DNA from: Blattamonas nauphoetae
Lineage: Eukaryota > Preaxostyla > Oxymonadida
Direction of reading: 5' to 3'
Assembly (NCBI GenBank): GCA_033064195.1
Contig: JARBJD010000110.1
Location: 154,738-218,737 of the forward strand
DNA length: 64,000 nucleotides
Shown piece after piece: positions 21,897 through 30,928 of the stretch. Within the stretch, counting starts at the first letter, position 1, and every line of letters begins with the position of its first letter. Made by a program: the position numbers and the translations under genes. Under the pieces are notes generated by a model that was not told the origin of the DNA, searched no databases, and worked only from the letters and a program-made list of their open reading frames with translations.

Positions 21897-22112
21897 GGCA
21901 GTGGATGGATATCCTCGAGTGTTGGTGGAGAGGACATCACTTTTCATTGTTATCGCACCTCACTCATCTCCTAATTACGTCTCTCCTGCATCGTCCCCTC
22001 AATCATTTCACGATGCTGTGGTGTTCGTTTTGTAGCTTATTGAAGGGAATCATAATTGTGAGAAGTGTGCCTTTACACTCTAATGAGGTGGTGTAAATAA
22101 TGAGGATGAATC

Positions 22113-22937
22113 TTACTTGCCGCTGCCACACTGTTTGCAGTCTGTTCTGAACGCATAATTCAGCTGATAAGCCATAATCAACATCAAAAAAATCAGACAT
22201 ATTGACAGTTCGAGCACGTCCAATCACCGTCCCTCCCACGGCCGCCTCGAGATGGTCGATCACCAACAACCTTGCATGCATCCGTTTTCTGTGCAGAACA
22301 CAAGCGACAGACAGCACGTGAAGCGAAATTATGTGCGTTGCATTCAGAACAATACCAATCACCTGGGCGCTCATTTCCCGCTAAGAAAATGAAGATATGG
22401 TGATGATGATGAATGGGAAATAATACAGTAGGATGTTTGTGATTGACGACCACCCTTGCGAGGAATTGCACAACTCACACATTCCGTTCGAATTCCATAA
22501 TTCAATGCTCGGCAGTGAAGGCAAACCCTGGTGACGAAATATTTGTGATGAAGGAAGATTTCCCGAAGATGAATCAAAGCGAAAGAAAAAAAATGTGAGC
22601 AGGATAGACTGTTATCATACCATTCTCCTCTGATGGGAACAAACTCGCTCCGACTTGCTTCTCTCGTTGACGGGCGGAACGGTTTTTGTTGACCACAACG
22701 CTTACATGAGTGATTACGGGAGTAGTTTAAATACCCACACATCTATAGGAGAGGTTGTCGGTGACATATGAAAAGGATGAGAGATGAGGTTTTGAATCTC
22801 AGGAGAGGGTGAAAGAGAATGTTTGGTATGTACAATTCAGAAGAATGTATCAAAAACAAAATGAGATTATTATGAAACAATAGACGAGGGGAACGCACCT
22901 TGCATGTCCAATCTCCTTGTCTTCCGCTGGCTGACAT
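22113..22937 (-). CDS. RanBP2-type zinc-finger protein B (four fingers)
   Basis: ATG at 22937 opens MSASGRQGDWTCK. Joined through four introns, the fingers are WTCKMCGYLNYSRNHSCKRC, WVCLHCRALNYGIRTECVSC, WYCSECNAHNFASRAVCRLC and WTCSNCQYLNYAFRTDCKQC, ending in GSGK and a TAA at 22113-22115. Between fingers 3 and 4 there is an Arg/Gly-rich linker (RPSRGGRGRDGDW), common in RNA-binding proteins. Finger-by-finger similarity and two shared intron positions (inside the finger-2 Trp codon and in finger 4 before the Asn) show it is a paralogue of the convergent gene at 21195-21896. The stops are about 216 bases apart. Confidence 0.87.
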
Positions 22938-23136
22938 TGTCTGATTTTGAGTATGGGGATGATCTAGAAAAATAGCGAGAGGTAGTCGTACCTGATCAAA
23001 TGAAGAATGGATTCTCAATTTCCCATCGCCAAAAATATGGCGAGTTTATATTTGAATTAAAGCAAAGAATAAACAGAAAGATAGCTATCTATCGGGTGAG
23101 AATTGTTGGGAATAAAAGAGGAGGAACTAGTAAAAA

Positions 23137-23918
23137 TTAAGTGCGTGTCATTTGACTAAGATCCGCTGTCTGTGAGTCGATTCCCGCATCACGGCCAGCC
23201 TTACCTCTCCCTGTTCCATCAGCATTGAATCTGAGACGGTTTTTCGAAAAAAGAAAGATACCGCTGCTTATGGGCACCTGTATATTGACTACTGTCGGTC
23301 AGCTTATCAAAGATGCTAGTTTTCTTTGCCTTAGCCTTGGTCTTTGCCTTGGGTTTTGGGGCAGCTTCTGCTGGTTTTTCTGCTGGTTTTGCTGCTGGTG
23401 GGGCTTCGCCAGCTTCGCCAGTTTCCTCATGCTCGGCGGGAGGTGGTTGATCAGCAGGCGCTGGTGCTTCTTCTTTCTTCGGGGATACTGGGGCCTTCTT
23501 TGGAGTGGTCTTTGTGGCTGTCTTTGTTTTTGGTTTTGTGCTCGCAGTTGGTCCAACGTTGAGGTTGTCTCTGGTCATTTGACTCAAATCTCCTGTTTGA
23601 GAATCAACACCTGGGTCACGGCCAGCTTTTCCACGGCCAGTTCCATCCTCGTTAAACCTGATGATTGAGTTTGGAATGCGATGAAAATGAAAAACGATAT
23701 GAGAAAAAACCGTTGTTTATGAGCTCCAGTATATTGTGAGCTATTAAACAGTGAAAAGATTCACAGTTTTGTTTGAGATGAAAAGTAAACAGTTGAATGA
23801 AAGATGAATCAAACGTATCAGTGAGCTGACAGACGGGAGAGAGGGTAAAGAATGAATAGATACATAAGAGAGAAGAAACCTTATCGAAAATACTTTGCTT
23901 TTTTGCTTTTGGTGGCAT
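23137..23918 (-). CDS. TPPP/p25-alpha-like protein with two core repeats
   Basis: Exons: 23880-23918, 23815-23825 (11 nt), 23711-23740, 23262-23657 and 23137-23230; introns of 54, 74, 53 and 31 nt. The joined frame encodes 189 residues. It starts MPPKAKKQSIFDK and continues LTDTSQYTGAHKQRF and NEDGTGRGKAGRD; after a Pro/Ala/Lys linker the same block recurs as SIFDKLTDSSQYTGAHKQRF and NADGTGRGKAGRDAGI, ending SQMTRT. This is the C-terminal core of tubulin polymerization promoting proteins (FDKLTDxSxxTGxHKxRF...G.G.GxxGR), known to bind tubulin and occur in ciliated organisms. The family's N-terminal EF-hand-like part is missing; two short cores are joined by a flexible basic linker. A microtubule or axoneme role is the natural inference. 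Confidence 0.88.
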
Positions 23919-23976
23919 TGATAGAAAGAAATGAAGCTTGCGGAGTTTTAAAAGATGCCCTTAATGCTGGAGTCGA

Positions 23977-25095
23977 ATGAGTGAGCAATCGATTTTAAGC
24001 AAGAACAAGGAGATTTTGATAACTGTTTGCTCCTTTGTACAAATTAATGATCACACGTTTCCTCTGTTGACTTTCTAACACTTTTTCTCAATGATCGTCT
24101 AGCTCGTCACACAAGTCGAAAACCTCAACGAATCGTTTATCAACAAACAAATTTCTCTTGATGAATATCTTGATGGAATGAAAGACACACATAACTCTTT
24201 AAGCCAATTCTTGAATCAGATGGTAAACGCAAAAGCCGTCATTCTTGAACAGCAAGATGAAATCAAAGGTTTATTTCACCTTCATGGACAATTTTGTCAT
24301 TTACCATTCTCTTCATTGTTCTCGTTTGGCTCATTATCCCCTATCATCCCCACACACTTCATCATCTTTCTCGAACTTCTTTCTCAAACAGCTCTCCTCA
24401 CAGATCTAGAATCTGCATTAAAAATTGAACCAAATGATTCCAAGTTGTTATCAACAAATCAAAAACTCTTAGAGATTCAAATGATCTCGGAAAATGAACT
24501 CACACAAATTGTTCGTTTTTTGTCTTGCATAAGAGTGATTTTTCCGTTTCATCAATGTCTCATTCTAGGATGCGTGGATGGAACAAGCTGCAATGCTTTT
24601 TGTCATTGTAAAGGAAAGACTGACGCAGATACAGAGTGCATTTGTATCTCATGTTTTTCTGTCATATCCCCAGAAGCGAACAGTCACCCCACCTCACCCA
24701 ACGGTTTCATCGACATCGTCCACCCCTTCACTCCATTCTCCTCGTCCTAACCTCGATACACCACTTGTGCGACTGGTTAAGGCGTCAAGTGACGAAGACA
24801 AGGAAGATGTGGTAGTCCTTGTTGAACAATATGAGAAACTGAAGGGTATGTCTCTTTTACATTCCTGAACCTATTATTTGTTCTTTCTATCTCTTTTCTT
24901 CTATTTTGTTGCTGTGGCTCCGATATAGATAAAAAAGCGGACCTTGCTCAAACAATTGCACTTTCTCAACAAAGAATCGATGAACTCCACGAAGAAAAAG
25001 AACGATTACTCGTTTTGAAGGAGGAGAGTAAGACTCGTGAATTGGCTCTCTTGGGAACGATCAATACGTTGTTGGATCTCTTAAAAACATCATAA
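23977..25095 (+). CDS. Coiled-coil protein, unrecognised
   Basis: ATG at 23977 opens MSEQSILSKNKEILIT; after an intron with a TTTCTAAC motif the frame continues LVTQVENLNESFINKQIS. Further exons read TDLESALKIEPNDSKLL, DAWMEQAAMLFVIVKERL, then a Ser/Thr/Pro linker, and DKKADLAQTIALSQQRIDEL up to a TAA at 25093-25095. The spliced protein is about 270 residues, helical at both ends. No domain is recognised. The start is only 58 bases from the start of the TPPP-like gene on the other strand, so both must share a very short bidirectional promoter. Confidence 0.65.
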
Positions 25096-25198
25096 GCTAT
25101 ATGTCTTATTTCTACTCTTCATTTCACTGTACAATTCTTCATTTTAAATAAAGTAAGTTTTGATTCTGGATCGATCTGTCTTTCTCTCTTGAAGGGGA

Positions 25199-26802
25199 AT
25201 GTCGAACGATGATGAAGCTCTAGTTCTTCCTTCTCTGCCAGATACTTCCAAATCATTGAAAACTGATCACAAGGTCTCCTTCTATGACGGGTCCAAAGGT
25301 CCAAATCCAACTCCTCCATCTCCAAGAAAACGTCCTCCAAATACACGCCCATTTAGCTCCGGATCTGATCAAAAAGTTTCAAAACCCAAACACCGCATGA
25401 ACCAACCCGATTTTATCGAAGTTCCTCGTCTTTCAAAGCCAGCCCCATCAATCAGTCCTTACCCTCTCACAAGCACAAAATCATTTCAATCAAAAACATC
25501 TCGTCCTTCATTGACACATGTTACAAAGTCTGAAGTCATACTTCCGACTCAAAAGCGTGAACGACAGTCAATGTCCGCACAGACACGATCGAAGACTCCA
25601 AAGGGTCTTTCTGTCTCTGTAAACGCCACAAGAGCGAGCACAAAGAGATCTGGAAGTGTAAAAACAGGTAGAGCATCAATGTCTTCCTTGGCTTCTCTGC
25701 AAATCGACAACGAAGAGGTCTGTGACACAAGTTCTCGTCATTCATCACCTTTTTTGTTTCTTGGTTTGATTTCCTCTTCTCCTCTCGTACGATGGTGTAG
25801 GATGCAAGAAAAATGATTGCATCATTTGAGCAGCGGAAAGCCGAAGCAATAGCCACGAAAGACTTTCGAAGTGCCGATAAGTGTCAAAAATCGATCTTAA
25901 AACTCAAAGAAACAATCGGAAAAGTTTTATTTTCGTGTTTAGAATCATTTTCTTCAGTCTCGTGTTGATAGTGTTGAAGCACGATATCAGGAACGAATGC
26001 AAACAATCACTGTCTGACACTCTTTTCATCATACTTTCCAGGCTGAACATACAAAGGAAAAGGAAGCCCTTGATCTGAAATGGAAGAGAAACTTCCAACG
26101 CCATACTCAGACGGCGGAGCACCTTCGCATTCAAATGAAAGCCCAAGGAGAGTACGATATTCGAATCATCCAACAAGAAGATTTTGACAATGGGCCAAAG
26201 TATCACCCCAGTAAAGCTTTACTGGAATTGAAAGTCAAAGTATCATCACTCTCTCTATTCTCATGCGATTCACTTCTTTTTCTCCGCTCCATCTTTACAA
26301 AGCTTGATCGGTCCATTAAAGCGAATCAATTTGTCGCTGCTGAGAAGCTTCAGAAGGATTATGATCACCTTGTGTGTTCCTACCCTTCCATCATCGTTTT
26401 TGATTGGATCTTTCTCCCTTAAAACCTCTAACCTCTCAGTTAAATACTGAGCAAAAACAATTTGAAGCAGATCGAAATGTTCGATTACAAAGACGTATTG
26501 ATCAGCAAATCGCCAAACAAGAACAAAGCATGATTGAACTTGAAAGGCGGATCCAGGAGGACCACGCTGCAATGATGAAAGTTAAAGATACGAGTTATCA
26601 AGAGTATGTTCTCTGTTCAAGTGTTTCACATGCGTTTTTTTTCAATTTCTCGGATGCGGCTCTTTTTTCTCGATCAATCATTTTCTGGCAATTTCCCGAT
26701 TTTCCCGACAGACTACATCATCGTTTCCAGTTGATCAAACAAACCGAAGCAGACACTCATTCTATCGAATTGCAAAAACTCTCTAGGCAAGCCCCTGTGT
26801 AA
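25199..26802 (+). CDS. Ser-rich protein with UVR-like helical motifs
   Basis: The first exon encodes about 180 residues, basic and Ser/Thr/Pro-rich (MSNDDEALVLPSLPDTSKS to SSLASLQIDNEE). Following exons encode two UVR-like helical hairpins: FEQRKAEAIATKDFRSADKC and LDRSIKANQFVAAEKLQKDY, with further coiled-coil exons in between (AEHTKEKEALDLKWKRNFQR) and after (RRIDQQIAKQEQSMIELERR). UVR-like motifs occur in several ciliary/centrosomal proteins such as the CEP104 group, but I cannot name this one. The simplest end is the TAA at 26800-26802. A further exon near 26886 would extend the frame to 27085, antisense to the 3' end of the neighbouring kinase gene; this is unresolved. Confidence 0.65.
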
Positions 26803-27003
26803 TCTCTTCTGTTCTCTTTCAACACCTCGCACGATCTTTCTTTCTCGTTCATTTGTCCACCTCATCCATTTCCAATTTACACAGAGTTTTCATTCTCTCG
26901 ATTTGCCAAAGAGTGATACGAACAGAAACTGGGTGTCTGTAGAATCAAAGGTGAATGGCACGAATCAAGAAAAAGTATCAATGACTTCTAAGAAAACGAA
27001 GAA

Positions 27004-29200
27004 TTATTGGTTGGTATGCTGTGAAGCCCGAAGCGGCGAATTGGGCCTTCGGGCCGGTGGATTTGACGTCGTCGGGGTGAACTGAGGCTTCCGGCGTGGG
27101 CCAGAGCCTGATGACCCCATCGACTCCAGCCGAGACTTGGCCTGGCTTGAAGTGGTGGAGTGGCTGGGAGAGTTGGGACGAACACCCTGTCTGCTTCCGA
27201 CAGTGGAGTGAGAGTGAGGTGAGGGAATGCCCGAGCCAATGCGGGATTGAGATGCAGATGGCGAGCTGGCACGGTGGGCACCGATTCGGCTCTCGGCGCG
27301 TGTGTCGCGACCAGCGCGGCGCTCTTCCTTCGACGACTTGTCGTCTTTTGACGTGCTGGTGGTGGAGACACGTGATTGCGAGGTGCGGTTGGATGACTGG
27401 CGAGAGGCTGTGCGTGTTTGGTCTGTTGATTGGGATGTGTTGCCAGGGACGGATGGGAGACTTCGGTGAGGCCGGGCTTGACGGGTTTGTTCATGGCGCT
27501 GGCGGATGAAGCGATAGAGTGCGTTTCGGTAGTCGTTGATGGATAACCTGAGAGTGAGCACGGAGAGATGATTGCAGAGAGGAGATAAGGTGTTGAGGGA
27601 GTGAATATGGTTGTGGAAGAAATTACGATGCATACTTTGTGTCATCGTCCAATTCAAGTTTGATTTCATGGTCGCATTCAGGTTCTTCCTCCTCACTGTG
27701 GAATTGTGAAAGGTATGGATGAGCTAAGGCTTGGACGGCTGTTAAACGCTTGTTTGGGTTGAACTGAAGCAAATGGACGAGAAGATCCAGGGCGTCTGCT
27801 GGGGCATTGGGGAAGAGTTCGTTGAGAGCCTTGTGACGACTTCTGAACGGGATAAGAGAGATATTCAAACATAAGAATGTGCAATTGGAAGAAAAGGATA
27901 AAAGAGAGAGGGAAGATCGTTGTAAGATTGTTTTTGTAAATTGACTGTCTGTGTATTGGAAAAATACCCGATTGAGCTTCGAACACTATCGACCATGGCT
28001 TTTGCATATTGACTCTTCAAACTATCAATGTCGTCGTCATCTGGAACCCCAGTAACCTCCAAAATTCTTGCAAGTTGGTTGGATGTGCCAGAACCTGGGA
28101 AGATCGGTCTGCCTCCCAACATCTCCGCAAGGATGCAGCCCATACTCCACATGTCCACAGCTGGGGTGTAATGATGTGATCCAAGCAAGATCTCGGGAGC
28201 GCGGTACCATCGTGTCGCAACGTAATCCGTGAGGAGGGCATTTTGAGCACCTTTCCCTTCTTTCTGGTTGATCAACCTGGCGAGGCCTGAAAGCGAAGTG
28301 GAGGAAGACGAGAAGGTTTGGAGGAGATGGTGAACATACCGAAATCGCAGACACGAGCGATGCATTCAGAATTGAGGAGAATGTTACTCGGCTAAAAAGA
28401 AGGAAAAGAGGAGAATACATTATGAAGGACCCAAAGAGAGGAAGTGTGAAGGGGGGATGGGATTTATTCAATAAAGAGAGGTGTATGCACGCAAACTTTT
28501 AAATCTCGATGGAGCATTCCGGCAGAGTGCATGTATTTCAATGCTTTGAAGCACTGATACATCACAAACTGTTTATGAATAGGTTCAAGAATGTTGGAGC
28601 GAATGACAACATGTAGGTCCGTGTCTGAGAGGGATGTTGAGATTTCGTGAAAAGTGGTTGAAAGGATAAAGGATGGACAGGAGGATTGATAACAGGTCAG
28701 TTTGAAAAGGTGGGGATGTTCAAGTCAAGGTATACATACCGAGAAGTTCGAAAACAAGGTAGATATCTTTGATATTATCTGCTTTTATGACGTTTGCCAA
28801 ATGGACAATGTTCTCATGACGGCCGAGTTCTGTCAAAAACATAACCTCTCGATACGTCCGCTGAGCATCAGTAGGATTCTGGAAGGCATCAAAACTCTTC
28901 TTGAGTGCATAGACGGCGTGGGTTCGACGATCCATCACTTTCCACACAATTCCGTATGCCCCCTTCCCAATTTTCTTGATAATATCATATTTTCTGAAGG
29001 GATGAGAGATAGGAGAACGTTTTAAGGTTATATGATCCAGAATGAAGAAAGGAATGAGTCAGAAGGGAAGGATCTTTCCAGATGGAACGGGTGGTGCGAA
29101 ATTGTCATTGGAGTGCAAAATGAAAAGGAATAACAGTTGGCGAAGAAGAGTGAGATCCTCGCTCAGACCTGAGAATGTGAGCATCAATGTCCTCCGTCAT
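27004..29200 (-). CDS. ERK7/MAPK15-like protein kinase with TDY activation loop
   Basis: ATG at 29200 opens [11 protein letters not shown]; an intron of about 200 nt follows, then [20 protein letters not shown] with the Gly-rich loop, VYALKKSF with the catalytic Lys, MLHRDLK (HRD), VCDFG, and the activation segment [20 protein letters not shown]. The rest of the C-lobe is present ([40 protein letters not shown]). After the kinase domain comes a conserved [11 protein letters not shown] motif as in ERK7/8, then about 170 Ser/Arg/Pro-rich residues ending RASQHTNQ with TAA at 27004-27006. ERK7-group kinases act at basal bodies and cilia and autophosphorylate. The dual-phosphorylation motif is TDY rather than the usual TEY. 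Introns are about 30 to 200 nt. Confidence 0.9.
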
Positions 29201-29375
29201 GTATGCAGGAGTCGGTGAAGGGTTTGATCACCCCATTGATCCAATTTGATTCATGCTCCTGACTCTGGTTCACCTGAACATACATGAATGTTCGTGTTCT
29301 CGAAACTGACACCCATTTTTGAACAGATATGTTCTATTGTTGAGGGTCCTGACAACTCAAGGACAATTGACAATA

Positions 29376-29890
29376 ATGGGTACAGAAACTGGTTCCATGT
29401 CTGTGACGTTTTACGACGTGCCAAAGCCCAATATTACAGATACTCCCAATCCAGAAGAGGAAATTCCCAGGCCTGGTGAAACTAAAGCACGGAGCATGAA
29501 TGATGAGGATTATATGTGGAAGAATGTTCCATATCGTTATCAACCGGGTTTCTCCTTTTCTCTATCACTTTTTGACTTCTCAATAGGAAATTACGACACC
29601 AAACCAAAAAAACAGAACCCTCTCTACCAAACATCAAACCACTCCTATGGACTCAAAAAACCGACTGAACGATCATGTCCAACCACGTCTGCATCATTTT
29701 TTTCTCTATTTTTTGGTTAATCACTGTTTTTTCGTGCAGATATCGTGGAAAACCGAACTCTTTTACAAAAGGTTTTACAGGATTTGCAGTTTGTTTTTCA
29801 CTGAGATTTTAGCATTATTTTCTTTAGGGAGGAACAGGTTTCAATACATCCACCACAAGAGAGCGTTACGCTGACACAGAGTACAAATAG
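29376..29890 (+). CDS. PIERCE-like microtubule inner protein (C9orf116/UPF0691 type)
   Basis: Four exons. The protein (about 120 residues) starts MGTETGSMSVTFYDVPKPNI and contains MWKNVPYRYQPGNYDTKPKK, NPLYQTSNHSYGLKKPT, then TYRGKPNSFTKGFTGFAGGT and GFNTSTTRERYADTEYK before a TAG at 29888-29890. The order 'YRTSNxxYGxxxPT...F...FAGGxxxxxxLNTxxxxS' is that of PIERCE1/PIERCE2, small proteins inside the doublet microtubules of motile cilia. Introns are about 39, 54 and 39 nt; choosing the last donor at about 29788 gives the family-like ending. An ATG further upstream is possible but the frame there is closed. Confidence 0.82.
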
Positions 29891-30038
29891 GACCTTTATT
29901 TCGAACAGAATATCATCATTTCTGATTCTTCATTTTAGCCATTTGATCTTCACTTCAATGTCGTCATAGTTCATCATCCCCAGATTGAAAAACAGTTGCT
30001 AAACACACGATGAGAATATTGTTTGAAAAATATGTGAT

Positions 30039-30884
30039 TTAAAGACACTGGACGTATCCCACGGTAACCATCTCCTCAATACCGCAGTGATTCTCACCTC
30101 TGAGAATCTTGAAGTGTCCTTGCATCCCCCAAGATGCACCCCAGGAGTTCTGGCAAAGCCAGTAAGGAGTGTCCTTCTCAACACCCCACCCGATGATGAG
30201 AATAGCATGGCCACCAGACTTGGGTCCGAGCTTGTGCTTGTACACACCCTTGGAATAGAACTGGAAATCGAGGTACACAGTAAAACCAGCGGAGAGGGGT
30301 CCGTGAGTCATGAGTTCCTGCTGCATTTCCTCGGCCTTCAACAACTTCCATTCGGGGACGGGTGTAACAATAATTTCACTTCCGTTTTTGCATTTTGCTG
30401 GGCACTCCGGGACACGTCCTCCGCCGGAAGTATATGGAAGACAGTCTTCAGTTGCGATGCCATTCTTCTTAACCCAATTCCAAGCGATGTCCATCTCTCC
30501 TCCATTGCATGCATAGTCTTCTTTGTCACATGAGACGAGATGTTGTGGTGACATTTGGCCACGGGCACATCCTTTGACAGCGAGGCGATCTTCGACTGTT
30601 TCGGAAATTGAGAATGCCCAGCACGAACCACATGAGCCCTGGTTGCGAACTGGAAGCATTTGATTGGGCCATTGCTCTCGAGCATCGAATGTTTCCGGGA
30701 CATCATTTCTGACTTGCATTTTACGTGGTTGCCACTCCGGAACTTTTGTTCCGAGTAATGCATGGAAGCGGGCAGTTGTCATCACATCTCGTGGATAATC
30801 AATTGCTTTCCAGGTCGAGGAGGGATCCTGATTGATCTGATCTACGATTGAACTTGCGTATAAGGAGGCAAAAAAGAATAACAT
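30039..30884 (-). CDS. Cathepsin B-like cysteine protease
   Basis: Papain-fold (C1A) protease. I take the ATG at 30884 because it opens directly into a signal peptide (MLFFFASLYASSIV); the frame stays open 54 bases further up. A short propeptide follows, then the mature start VPETFDAREQWPNQ. The active-site Cys lies in QGSCGSCWAF, the His in GGHAILIIGWG and the Asn in CQNSWGASWG; DYACNGGEM is the usual Cys-Asn-Gly-Gly motif. The end EEMVTVGYVQCL with TAA is typical. The size (282 residues) suits a minimal cathepsin B. The His-His pair of the occluding loop is not visible, so it is probably an endopeptidase rather than a dipeptidyl carboxypeptidase. No introns. Expected in lysosome/phagosome or secreted. 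Confidence 0.92.
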   Translation of the reverse strand: MLFFFASLYASSIVDQINQDPSSTWKAIDYPRDVMTTARFHALLGTKVPEWQPRKMQVRNDVPETFDAREQWPNQMLPVRNQGSCGSCWAFSISETVEDRLAVKGCARGQMSPQHLVSCDKEDYACNGGEMDIAWNWVKKNGIATEDCLPYTSGGGRVPECPAKCKNGSEIIVTPVPEWKLLKAEEMQQELMTHGPLSAGFTVYLDFQFYSKGVYKHKLGPKSGGHAILIIGWGVEKDTPYWLCQNSWGASWGMQGHFKILRGENHCGIEEMVTVGYVQCL

Positions 30885-30928
30885 TTTTGGTGACCATATT
30901 TTGTATTCGAATCGACATTCTTCTCTGA

